A DNA stretch of 64,000 nucleotides from Achromobacter anxifer (GTDB lineage Bacteria; Pseudomonadota; Gammaproteobacteria; Burkholderiales; Burkholderiaceae_B), in NCBI RefSeq assembly GCF_903652925.1, contig NZ_CAHLAR010000004.1, forward strand, positions 496,001 through 560,000, given 5' to 3'. The notes beneath the pieces are model-generated. The model did not search any database, was not told where the DNA came from, and was given only the letters and a program-made list of their open reading frames with translations. How positions within the stretch are numbered: position 1 is the first letter of the stretch; every line of letters starts with the position of its first letter. Positions 56,479 to 64,000 of the stretch are shown here, one piece after another. The position numbers and the translations under genes are program-made.

Positions 56479-57465
56479 TCAATCCGGCTTGATGCCGGCG
56501 CTCTTGATCAGGGTTTCATAGCGGGCGGCCTCTTCCTTCATCGCCGCCCGGGTCGCCTCGGGGGTGGAGCCGCGCACCAGCAGGCCGCGGGCCTCGTAGG
56601 TCTGGCGGAACGCGGGGTCCGCGGTGACGGCGGTCACCGCCTGGTTGATGCGCGCCACCAGGGCGTCGGGTGTCTTGCCCGGGGCGAACAGCGTGAACAC
56701 CGTGGACGGAATACTGCCGGCCTTGCCGCCCGCCTCGGCCAGGGTCGGCACGTCCGGCATCATGGCCGCCCGCTGCGAGGCGCCGGCCACCAGCACGCGG
56801 ATCTTGCCGGCCTTGTACTGTTCCGACACCGCCAGGCCGCCCGCCATGACGCTGTCCACGTCGCCGGCCATCGCCGCCGTCATGGCCGGCGCCACGCCCT
56901 TGAACGGCACGTAGGTGAACTGCACCCCTTCGGCGCTGGCCAGCATGGCCATGCCCAGGTGGTTCACGTGCCCCTGGCCGCCCGTGCCCACGTTGATGCG
57001 CTGCGGATTGGCGCGCGCGTAATCGATGAATTCCTTATAGGTCTTGGCCGGAAAGGCATTGCTGACCGCCACGTACAGCTGCACCTGCCCCAGGTCGCTG
57101 ACGGGCTTGAAGTCTTCCTGCCAGCGGTACGGCACCTTGGCGTACAGGAAGGGATTGGTCTCCAGCGCCAGGCGGTCCACCATCAGCAGGGTGTTGCCGT
57201 CGCCGGCCGCCTTGGCGACGTAGTCGCTGCCGATGATGGCATTGGCGCCCGGGCGGTTCTCCACCACCACGGTCTTGCCGCTTTCCTTGAAGAGGCGGCT
57301 GCCCAGGTCGCGCGCCAGCACGTCGGGCTCGGTCCCGGGCGGATACGGGACCACGATCTTCACGGTGTCCGACGGCCAGGCCTGGGCTGCCGCCTGGGCG
57401 GCCGGCAGCAGCGCCAGCGCGGCCCACAATACAGGTTGAAAACAGCAACGGTACGGCGATCGCAT
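56479..57465 (-). CDS. Bug/TctC-family periplasmic solute receptor
   Basis: A 328-residue Bug receptor: signal peptide to about 28, VKIVVPYPPGTEPDVLARDLGSRL, VENRPGANAIIGSDY and VPFKGVAPAMTAAMAGDVD. AGGGGAAG precedes the ATG. It is the last gene of the 56.5-64 kb leftward cluster, 108 bp after the sulfatase-like gene, and would bind that pathway's substrate in the periplasm. No TctAB components are adjacent. It is the third orphan Bug in the window. Confidence 0.9.
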   Translation of the reverse strand: MRSPYRCCFQPVLWAALALLPAAQAAAQAWPSDTVKIVVPYPPGTEPDVLARDLGSRLFKESGKTVVVENRPGANAIIGSDYVAKAAGDGNTLLMVDRLALETNPFLYAKVPYRWQEDFKPVSDLGQVQLYVAVSNAFPAKTYKEFIDYARANPQRINVGTGGQGHVNHLGMAMLASAEGVQFTYVPFKGVAPAMTAAMAGDVDSVMAGGLAVSEQYKAGKIRVLVAGASQRAAMMPDVPTLAEAGGKAGSIPSTVFTLFAPGKTPDALVARINQAVTAVTADPAFRQTYEARGLLVRGSTPEATRAAMKEEAARYETLIKSAGIKPD

Positions 57466-57573
57466 GGTACTTCCCCTTGTATGTGTCGTTCCGGAAGTTT
57501 CCGGCGACTGATTTGCCGCTGCGGGCCAGGACGGACCCGCAGGGCTGGAAATCCAGATCAGGACCGGTCCGCT

Positions 57574-59169
57574 TCACCAGCGGCCGATCAGAATGCCCAT
57601 CATCCGTTCATGCGCATGCGTGCGGGCGCGCACCTCCTCGTCGGTTTCGGTGGCGCGGCGCTTGAGGCCTTCGTGCCAGTCCAGCAGCGCCGATCGCATC
57701 CGCGCGATCACCGGCGCCATGCCCGGATCGGCGCCCAGGTCGCGCAGTTCGCCGGGGTCCTCGCGCAGGTCGAACAACTGTCCCGGATAGCCCTGCCAGT
57801 GCAGGTACTTGTATCGTTCGTCGCGCACCATCAGGCCGGTGCATTCGCGTTCTCCGCGCCCCAGGAACAGGCGCGCCTCGCGGTAGGCGTAGTCCAGGCT
57901 GCCCACCACGTACTCGCGGTCGGGCGCAGCCGCGCCGCGATCGCCGCGGATGCCGGGCAGGAGCGACCGGCCTTCGATGCGGTGCGCCTGCGCCGGCAGG
58001 TCCAGCGCGTCCAGCACGGTGGGAACAATGTCTATGCACTCGACGAAGGCGTCGCTGCGGCTGCCGCGTGTCGCGTCGGCGGCGGACGCCGGGTCGTAGA
58101 CCAGGCAAGGCACCCGCATCGCGCTCTCGTAGAAGTATTCCTTTTCGCCCAGCCAGTGGTCGCCCAGGTGGTCGCCATGGTCCGAGGTGAACAGGATCAA
58201 CGTGTCCTTCAGCCGGCCGCTGCGCTCCAGAAAATCCAGCACCCGGCCGACCTGATCGTCGATCTGCTTGACCAGTCCCATGTAGACCGGCCGTATGCTG
58301 CGCCAGACCTCGTCGCGGGCAAAGGATTCCGATTCTTCCAGCCGCTGGTAGGCGCCGTGCACCGGATGCGGCCGTTCCCGTTCCGCCTGCGAACGCACCG
58401 GCGGCGCGCAGTCTTGCGCGCCGTACATGGCGTGGTACGGCGCCGGCGCCTTGTAGGGCCAATGCGGCTTGATGTAGGAAAGATGCAGCGCCCAGGGCTT
58501 GTCGCCCTGGTCCCGCATGAAGTCCAGCGCGCGGTCGGTGAGATAGGCCGTCTCTGAATCGGCCGCGTCCACCCTGGCGGGCAGCGGCGCGTTGCGCATC
58601 AGCCAGCCGCTGGCGATGCTGCCGTCGGCGGCCAGGCTGCCGACCACATAGTCCTCCCAGGGCCGTTCGCTGTCGTAGCCCCGTTCGCGCAGGAAGCGCC
58701 GGTAGGGGCTGTCCTGGGCCAGCTCGAAATGGCCGTCGTAGCGCTCGATGGGCACGAATCCGCCCTGCAGGAAGCGCTGCTCGTCCGCGACCGCGTAGCC
58801 CTTGGCGCGCAGGCCGGCGCGGTCGGGCACGAAGTGCGTCTTGCCCAGCAGGTGCAGCGGCAGTCCGGCCTGGGCCAGGTATTCGCCCAGGCACCATTCG
58901 TCCACCGGATGCGGCACGCGGTTCCAGGTCACGCGGTGCGAGAGCGGATAGCGACCGGTGTAGTAGGACGCCCGCGACGGCCCGCAAACCGCCGAGGTGA
59001 CGTAGGCCCGGTCATACTGCACGCCCATGCGCGCCAGCCGGTCGATATTGGGCGTGCGCAAGGCGCCCGCCCCGCCATAACAGGACAGATGGTCCGCGCG
59101 CAGCTGGTCGCACATGATGAACAGCACGTTGCGGACCGGCCCGCGGCTCTCCTGGGCGGGCGCGTTCAT
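57574..59169 (-). CDS. Alkaline-phosphatase-superfamily sulfatase / phosphonate monoester hydrolase-like
   Basis: A 531-residue hydrolase of the sulfatase/PMH branch. The formylglycine motif is C62-G-P-S-R66 (CGPSRASYYTGR); metal ligands include Asp 21 and the TSDHGDHLGDH region. Segments such as IKPHWPYKAPAPYHAMY and QLFDLREDPGELRDLGADP resemble phosphonate monoester hydrolase and choline-sulfatase relatives. It can cleave an aryl or alkyl sulfate or a phospho(n)ate monoester. The formylglycine maturation enzyme is not in this window. The gene overlaps the flavin hydroxylase stop by 4 bp (ATGA). Confidence 0.88.
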   Translation of the reverse strand: MNAPAQESRGPVRNVLFIMCDQLRADHLSCYGGAGALRTPNIDRLARMGVQYDRAYVTSAVCGPSRASYYTGRYPLSHRVTWNRVPHPVDEWCLGEYLAQAGLPLHLLGKTHFVPDRAGLRAKGYAVADEQRFLQGGFVPIERYDGHFELAQDSPYRRFLRERGYDSERPWEDYVVGSLAADGSIASGWLMRNAPLPARVDAADSETAYLTDRALDFMRDQGDKPWALHLSYIKPHWPYKAPAPYHAMYGAQDCAPPVRSQAERERPHPVHGAYQRLEESESFARDEVWRSIRPVYMGLVKQIDDQVGRVLDFLERSGRLKDTLILFTSDHGDHLGDHWLGEKEYFYESAMRVPCLVYDPASAADATRGSRSDAFVECIDIVPTVLDALDLPAQAHRIEGRSLLPGIRGDRGAAAPDREYVVGSLDYAYREARLFLGRGERECTGLMVRDERYKYLHWQGYPGQLFDLREDPGELRDLGADPGMAPVIARMRSALLDWHEGLKRRATETDEEVRARTHAHERMMGILIGRW

Positions 59170-60860
59170 GGCCGGGCTCCGTTCAGGATCGCGCCGGGAA
59201 CGTGAGCGCTGCCTCCGACCTGCGCCGCCGGCTGGCTGGCCGACGGGGCCGCGCCCGGCACGAAACGCGCGGCGAAGCGTCCCAAGGCATCGGCCGCGTC
59301 CTCGCGCCGGCCCAGCGCGGCGACATAGCGGTCCGGCCGCAGCAGGACCCAGTCGGCGCCGGTGCGCTGGAACCAGAAATGCAGCGCGTTCTCGGTATCC
59401 TGCAACACCGGCAGGATGCCGTCCTGCAACTCGTCGGGCGCACAGCCGCTGCGTGCGCGCTGCGCCGCCACGTAGCGGCAGCCCAGCTTGTCCAGCTGCG
59501 CGCGCAAGGCCGGCGGCAGGCCGGCCCGCGGATCGCGGCGCCAGCCTATCAGGGCGAAGCCCGCGCCCAGCGCCTCGTCCAGGCGCTGCGTGACGCCGTC
59601 CTCGCATTCCACCAGCGGCTGGATGAACATGCGGCCGATGCGTTCGCGCTGGGCCTTGTCCGGGCTGTCGCCCACCACTCCGCGGCTGTAGCGCGGCATG
59701 GGCTTGAACTTCATTTGCAGCACGTAGTCGCGGATTTTCGGAATATTCCGGATCGACATGAAGAACGTATCCCGCAGCGCCGCCAGCACGGGATTGGTCT
59801 GCGACAACATGGCGCCGAACATGTCGGCCAGCGAGATCATGGCGCGCGCGTGGCTGTGGCGCTCGTCGTGATAGCTCTGCAAGGCGGCCGGCTCCAACCG
59901 GCCCTGAACGATCCACGCCACCTTCCAGGCCAGGTTGTAGGCGTCGCGCAGGCCGGCGTTCAGGCCCTGGCCGATCCAGGGCGGGGTCAGGTGCGCGGCG
60001 TCGCCCGCCAGGCAGACCCGGCCCGTGACGAAGCTGCGCGCGACCCGCGAATTGTGGGTGTAGACGCGGGCGCGGATGACGTTGAGCCGGGCCGGATCGG
60101 CCACGTGGTGGCGCAGCAGCTCCTGGACCTTTTCCGGTTGCAGCATCTGCTCGCCGTCCTCGCCCGGGAACAGCATGAACTCCCAGCGCCGCAGGCCGTA
60201 AGGCAGGCGCAGGCAGACATAGGGGCGGCGCGGCTCGCAATGCAGCGCCGTGTAAGGCGCGTCCAGCGGATCCTGGTCGCACTCGATGACCACCCATTTG
60301 CGCGGATGCGTGTTGCCGTCGAACGGTAATTGCAGGAGGCGTTCGCGCACCGTGCTGCGCCCGCCGTCGGCGGCCAGCAGGTATTGGGCGCGGATCTCGC
60401 GTTCGGCGCCGTCGGCCTGGCGCACGCGCACCGTGACGCCGCGTTCGTCCTGCTCCAGCGCCAGCAGCTCGCTGCCCAGCTCCAGCGTCACATGGGGAAA
60501 GCGCGCCAGGCCGGCGCGCAGCGCGCGCTCGCCCAGCGGCTGCGAAAACAGGTTGCGGCGATACCAGCCGAACTCGCGCGTGGCAGGCAGGATCTCGGCA
60601 AAGCAGCGCTTGGTCCGCGTATACATGCGCATGGGCACGTTCTGGATCATGTCGCGCAGCATTTCGTCGGCCAGGCCCGCGCTCTGGAAGGTGCGCATGG
60701 CCTCGTCGTCCAGGCCCACCGCGCGCGGATAGTCCAGCACGTCCAGGTTGCGCTCCAGCACCAGCGTCTGCACGCCATAGCTGCCCAGCAGATTGGCCAG
60801 CGTCACGCCGACCGGCCCGGCGCCCACCACCAGCGCCGGCACTTCTACGATATGCGCCAT
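59166..60860 (-). CDS. FAD-dependent aromatic hydroxylase, MhpA-like
   Basis: A 564-residue class A flavoprotein monooxygenase. N-terminal FAD motif G13-x-G15-x2-G18 (VVGAGPVGVT), the DG motif (AADGGRSTVRE) and GD motif (LAGDAAHLTPPWIGQGLNAGLRDAYNL) are intact. Length and C-terminal thioredoxin-like region resemble MhpA (3-hydroxyphenylpropionate hydroxylase) and related para- or ortho-hydroxylating enzymes. GGGAGAG precedes the start at 60860. With the VOC enzyme and alpha/beta hydrolase next to it, a phenol-hydroxylation plus ring-opening route is the natural reading. Confidence 0.9.
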   Translation of the reverse strand: MAHIVEVPALVVGAGPVGVTLANLLGSYGVQTLVLERNLDVLDYPRAVGLDDEAMRTFQSAGLADEMLRDMIQNVPMRMYTRTKRCFAEILPATREFGWYRRNLFSQPLGERALRAGLARFPHVTLELGSELLALEQDERGVTVRVRQADGAEREIRAQYLLAADGGRSTVRERLLQLPFDGNTHPRKWVVIECDQDPLDAPYTALHCEPRRPYVCLRLPYGLRRWEFMLFPGEDGEQMLQPEKVQELLRHHVADPARLNVIRARVYTHNSRVARSFVTGRVCLAGDAAHLTPPWIGQGLNAGLRDAYNLAWKVAWIVQGRLEPAALQSYHDERHSHARAMISLADMFGAMLSQTNPVLAALRDTFFMSIRNIPKIRDYVLQMKFKPMPRYSRGVVGDSPDKAQRERIGRMFIQPLVECEDGVTQRLDEALGAGFALIGWRRDPRAGLPPALRAQLDKLGCRYVAAQRARSGCAPDELQDGILPVLQDTENALHFWFQRTGADWVLLRPDRYVAALGRREDAADALGRFAARFVPGAAPSASQPAAQVGGSAHVPGAILNGARP

Positions 60861-60904
60861 CTCGGCTCTCCCTTGGATTCTTGTTTTTCCCTGCGGATGC
60901 CGGC

Positions 60905-61747
60905 TCAGGCGCGCCGCAGGAAGCCGCCCACGGCCTGCTCGAAGGCCGCCGGCTGGTCGTCGTGGATGTAGTGGCCGGCGCCGGCGATCTCGATCCACTC
61001 GATGTTTGGATTGCGCGCCGCCATCTCCCGGGCGGTCTGCGCCTGCAGGTAGTCCGAACGCCCACCGCGCACGACCAGGGTCGGACAGGCCAGCGCCGAA
61101 ACCAGCGGCCACAGGTCCAGCACCCGCGACGGATCCGGGTCCAGCCGGGTGGCGGCAATGCCGGCGTGGTCATGGCGCCAGGTCCAGCCGCCCTTCCCGT
61201 CTTCCTTCAGCATGTGCCGCAGCCGTTCCTCGCGGGCGGCCTCGGTCACGCTGGGCCGCAGCGCCCGCAGGTAATCGCGCGCCGCCGCAATGTCGGCAAA
61301 GGACTCGGGCGTCTCGCGCAGTTCGCGCTGGATGCGCGCCGCGCCCGCGCTGCCCTCGAAGGCGGCGGGCCCGGCGTCTTCCACGATCAGGCGCCGCACC
61401 CGCCGCGGATGCACGGCGGCGAAGGCGATGGCGGCCATGCCGCCCATCGAATGCCCCAGCAGGTCGAAGCTGTCCAGGCCCAGCGCATCGGCCATGCCCG
61501 CCAGGTCGTCCGCATAGGCATCGGTGTAGTAATTGCGTTGCGGGTCCCAACTGCTGGCGCCACGGCCGCGCTGGTCGTAGGCCAGCACCCGGAAGTCCGG
61601 TTGCAACGCCTGCGCGATGCCGGCGAAGGTCTCGGCGTAGCCGCGGATGCCGTGCAGCATGAACAACGGACGTCCATCCCGCGGGCCCCATTCCGTCAGA
61701 TGCAGGGTCATGCCATTGACGGCGATATCGGTGTCGCGGCGTTGCAT
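60905..61747 (-). CDS. Alpha/beta hydrolase (MhpC/meta-cleavage-like)
   Basis: A 280-residue hydrolase with the triad Ser 100 (GHSMGG), Asp 232 (GGRSDYL) and His 259 (GAGHYIHDD), and the oxyanion HGIRG motif. GAGGAAAG precedes the start at 61747. Such enzymes cleave C-C bonds of meta-ring-fission products or esters; with an extradiol-type VOC gene nearby the former is plausible. The gene is in the middle of the leftward cluster. Confidence 0.9.
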   Translation of the reverse strand: MQRRDTDIAVNGMTLHLTEWGPRDGRPLFMLHGIRGYAETFAGIAQALQPDFRVLAYDQRGRGASSWDPQRNYYTDAYADDLAGMADALGLDSFDLLGHSMGGMAAIAFAAVHPRRVRRLIVEDAGPAAFEGSAGAARIQRELRETPESFADIAAARDYLRALRPSVTEAAREERLRHMLKEDGKGGWTWRHDHAGIAATRLDPDPSRVLDLWPLVSALACPTLVVRGGRSDYLQAQTAREMAARNPNIEWIEIAGAGHYIHDDQPAAFEQAVGGFLRRA

Positions 61748-61758
61748 GGCGGCTTTCC

Positions 61759-62361
61759 TCAGCAGAGTCCGTCTTTGCCCTGGATTTCGCTGGCGGCGAT
61801 GCCGCCCAGGCGCGCATGCAGGCGGCCGCGGGTGGCGAAGGCGAAGGCGATCAGCACTTCGTCGCGGTTGGGCGCGTCGCCGAACAGCGCGGTCACGCTG
61901 TCGTAGTGCGAACGGACATAGAGCGCGTCCTTGTGCGCCAGCGGGATGTCGATGACGGTGCCGGGCCCGCCGCGCTTGCCGGTCGACGGCACCCAGGCCT
62001 TGCCGCCGCCGAGGGCGGCGCGCACGGGTTCGGCGAAGATGGTGGTCAGGAGCGCGTTGCCGTGCTCGTACTCGCCGTCCGTGCCCACCACGCAGGCCTT
62101 GCCATAGCTTTCCAGCGGCTGGCCGCCGGCTGCCGCGATGATGCGGCGGCCGAATTCCTCGCCCAGCATGCCCGAGGGTTCCACATAGGCGGACAGGTCG
62201 CGCTCGAAGCGGCCGGCGTAGGGGTTGTGCAGCGCGGCCGCGATGACGATCTTGCGCAGCGGTTCGCCGTCGGCCGGTTCGCCGGTTTCGGTGGCCAGGG
62301 TGTCGTCGATCTGCAAATACCATTTGCGGATGCGGTAAGGGCCGAAGTTGGGGTTGCTCAT
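61759..62361 (-). CDS. DUF1185 / amino-acid-synthesis family protein
   Basis: A 200-residue soluble protein of the DUF1185 ('amino acid synthesis') family; markers include RKIVIAAALHNPYAGRF, GKACVVGTDGEYEHGNALL and KAWVPSTGKRGGPGTVIDIPLAHKDALYVRSHYDSVT. Function in the family is unproven; it forms octamer-like barrels structurally. It is 11 bp before the hydrolase gene on the same strand. Its recurring linkage to catabolic clusters makes it a candidate lactonase or isomerase, but that is inference. Confidence 0.75.
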   Translation of the reverse strand: MSNPNFGPYRIRKWYLQIDDTLATETGEPADGEPLRKIVIAAALHNPYAGRFERDLSAYVEPSGMLGEEFGRRIIAAAGGQPLESYGKACVVGTDGEYEHGNALLTTIFAEPVRAALGGGKAWVPSTGKRGGPGTVIDIPLAHKDALYVRSHYDSVTALFGDAPNRDEVLIAFAFATRGRLHARLGGIAASEIQGKDGLC

Positions 62362-62410
62362 GGATGCTCCAGAAAATGTCGGATCGGAAATGGATGCGCC
62401 GCGCGGGCGG

Positions 62411-62896
62411 TCAAAGCGGGTCCAGCGTCATGGGGATGCTGGGCGCGTTGTGGTCATGCAGGACCTGCTTGCCCTCTTCGTCGCCGTGCACGGTTTCGCA
62501 GAAGAATTCAAAGCGGTGGCCGTCGGGATCGGTGAAGTACAGGCCGTAGCCCACCTTGTGGTCGGTGATCTTCACCACCTCCACGCCCTTGGCCAACAAC
62601 ATGCCGTAGAGGCGGCGCAGCTCGTCCACGTCGCCCTCGATCTCCAGGCCGTAGTGCTGCATGTTGACCGGGCCGCGGGCGGGCTCGCCCTCGGCAGCGC
62701 GGATCAGGGCGATGTCGTGGTGCTTGCGGCCGAAGGACAGGAATACCCACTGCTCTCCGCGCGCGGTCTCCTGCATGCCCAGCACGGATTCGTACCAGGG
62801 CGCCGACGCGAAGGGATCCCGCACGAACAGGGCCAGGTGGGTGCGCGCGATGCGCGGCCGGCGGTCTGCCGGCGCAAGCGTGGAAGTCGTGGACAT
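62411..62896 (-). CDS. VOC-family metalloenzyme, single-domain extradiol-type
   Basis: A 161-residue vicinal oxygen chelate protein. The 2-His-1-carboxylate triad is His 20 (RTHLALFV), His 81 (NMQHYGLEI) and Glu 130 (HRFEFFCE). A catechol-type extradiol dioxygenase would explain the surrounding flavin hydroxylase and hydrolase, but its small size equally fits a glyoxalase or isomerase. It sits 49 bp upstream of the DUF1185 gene. Confidence 0.85.
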   Translation of the reverse strand: MSTTSTLAPADRRPRIARTHLALFVRDPFASAPWYESVLGMQETARGEQWVFLSFGRKHHDIALIRAAEGEPARGPVNMQHYGLEIEGDVDELRRLYGMLLAKGVEVVKITDHKVGYGLYFTDPDGHRFEFFCETVHGDEEGKQVLHDHNAPSIPMTLDPL

Positions 62897-62915
62897 GGCG
62901 GTCTCGGGCTGGGGA

Positions 62916-63959
62916 TCAGTTGATGGACTGGGGATGCGCGGTCACGGGCGCGACGTACGGCGTCCAGGCCACGGCGGTGATTTCGCTGAAGTCGCGCCAT
63001 TCCTTGAACCAGCTGCAACCGCCGTCGGTAGAGCGGAACAGATGGCCGTACTTGGTGCCGGCGAACGCAAGCTGCGGATCGGCGGCGTGCACGCCGAAGG
63101 CCCAGAAGGTGGAGTTCGGCGCCGTGTGCAGCAAGGCCGGCTGCCAGTTTCGGCCGCGGTCGGTCGAACGGTAGATCTTGCTGCGCGTGCCCGGCGTGCC
63201 GTCGCCGATGGCCAGCAGCAGCGTGTCGGGGTCGTGCGGCAGCGCCTGCACCGAACGGGTGTAATACATGCCGTCGAAGCGCGACTTGGACGCCACGCCT
63301 TGCCAGCGCCGGCCGTCGTCCTCGCTGAGGTAGACCGAGTTCACGGTCAGCGCCATGGCCGTCTTGGGCGCGGCGGCCGTGGCCGGCAGCACCGCGACGC
63401 AATGGATGTCGGGGTTGGAGATGGCGTCGGCATTGCCTTCCTCGTCCTCGCGCGACCAGGTATCGCCGCCATCGCGGCTGCGCCAGAGGCCTCCTTCCTC
63501 GACCCCGAACCAGACTTCGCGGCCGTCATCGGGGTCCACGCACACCGACAGGATGCGCGGGCGATTCACGCCGCGGCAGAACTCCGGCAGCTCCGGCGAC
63601 AGCCGTTCCCAGTGGGCGCCGCCGTCGACCGAGCGGAACATGGCGGCGCGCGACGGCGCGCCGGTGCCCGCATACATGCGCCGCGGATCCTTGGGGTCGA
63701 TGGCCATGGCCCAGACGGTCATGCCGTTCATGGGGCTGTCGACCCGCGAGAAATGCGCGCCGCCGTCCGTGCTGACGCACATGCCGGCGTCGGCGCCGGC
63801 GAAGACGCGGCGCGGGTCCGCCGGGTCCACGGCCAGGCTGCGCACCGTGCCGTCGAACTCGATGGCTTCCTTCAGCCCCAGGCGGTGCCAGGTGGCGCCG
63901 TCATCCACGCTGCGCAGTATGCCTTGGCCGGCCGTGCCGACCAGTATCGTGCCTTGCAT
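62916..63959 (-). CDS. Cytoplasmic Asp-box (BNR-type) beta-propeller protein
   Basis: A 347-residue propeller with seven Asp boxes of the form S-x-D-x-G-x-x-W: SVDDGATW, STDGGAHF, SVDGGAHW, SRDGGDTW, SEDDGRRW, STDRGRNW and STDGGCSW. There is no signal peptide and no sialidase catalytic set (Arg triad and Tyr/Glu are not evident). GGGAG precedes the ATG. It is the first visible gene of the leftward cluster; the upstream end of the cluster may lie beyond the window. Binding, scaffold or lactonase roles are possible. Confidence 0.85.
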   Translation of the reverse strand: MQGTILVGTAGQGILRSVDDGATWHRLGLKEAIEFDGTVRSLAVDPADPRRVFAGADAGMCVSTDGGAHFSRVDSPMNGMTVWAMAIDPKDPRRMYAGTGAPSRAAMFRSVDGGAHWERLSPELPEFCRGVNRPRILSVCVDPDDGREVWFGVEEGGLWRSRDGGDTWSREDEEGNADAISNPDIHCVAVLPATAAAPKTAMALTVNSVYLSEDDGRRWQGVASKSRFDGMYYTRSVQALPHDPDTLLLAIGDGTPGTRSKIYRSTDRGRNWQPALLHTAPNSTFWAFGVHAADPQLAFAGTKYGHLFRSTDGGCSWFKEWRDFSEITAVAWTPYVAPVTAHPQSIN

Positions 63960-64000
63960 ATCCAGACTCCCGTATCGAGGTCAGCGGTTCAAAGAAAGAT

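Noticed and set aside
57574-61173. A 1199-codon frame suggesting a sulfatase fusion
   Set aside because: Only the first (C-terminal) part is the sulfatase; the rest reads the flavin hydroxylase gene out of frame. The sulfatase has its own start overlapping the hydroxylase stop.

Overview
The window is high-GC, densely packed DNA. Its gene repertoire (three orphan Bug/TctC-type solute receptors, many LysR and GntR regulators, a monomeric NADP isocitrate dehydrogenase, AraC-linked siderophore uptake) points to an Alcaligenaceae beta-proteobacterium such as Bordetella or Achromobacter. This placement is inferred from gene content, not from any database search. I see no rRNA, tRNA, CRISPR array, insertion sequence or prophage gene.

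Layout. 0.3-3.4 kb: an RcsC-like hybrid sensor kinase. 3.4-6.9 kb: a Rieske oxygenase and its phthalate-type reductase, divergent from a GntR/FCD regulator, with an 18-bp perfect palindrome between them. 6.9-10.2 kb: an MFS permease and a class II aldolase, divergent from a GcvA-like LysR regulator. 10.3-27.1 kb: a polyamine-deacetylase-like enzyme, a FadR-type regulator, then one collinear run of 13 tightly spaced genes: a Dpp-type ABC importer, a cytoplasmic beta-propeller, a TRAP importer, a CitE/HpcH-type lyase, a thiamine-diphosphate (ThDP) enzyme, an M20 amidohydrolase and a PuuC-like aldehyde dehydrogenase. 27.3-31.9 kb: a Bug receptor, a class II aldolase, a second ThDP enzyme paralogous to the first, and a LysR regulator. 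32.0-35.8 kb: a small proline-rich secreted protein, a Bug receptor and kdgD sharing a divergent promoter with two copies of a 15-bp element, and a secreted unknown.

35.8-42.7 kb: ilvA preceded by a previously unlisted 20-codon Ile-rich leader peptide and a complete transcription attenuator; icd; a DedA protein; an ArnT-like glycosyltransferase. 42.9-47.9 kb: iron genes (fetAB exporter, AraC regulator, TonB-dependent siderophore receptor) with Fur-box-like dyads. 48.4-56.4 kb: two polar amino-acid ABC systems around a LysR regulator; the second also encodes an arginase/agmatinase-family hydrolase and a Rid protein lacking the usual catalytic arginine. 56.5-64 kb: a leftward cluster (Asp-box propeller, extradiol-type VOC enzyme, DUF1185 protein, alpha/beta hydrolase, MhpA-like flavin hydroxylase, alkaline-phosphatase-superfamily sulfatase/phosphonate monoester hydrolase, Bug receptor) that looks like an uncharacterised catabolic pathway for an esterified aromatic compound.

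The window is essentially an accessory catabolic and transport region with a few housekeeping genes (ilvA, icd) embedded. The strongest novel signals are the ilvA attenuator, the paired operators at kdgD/bug, the two-transporter operon and the Asp-box/sulfatase/hydroxylase cluster.
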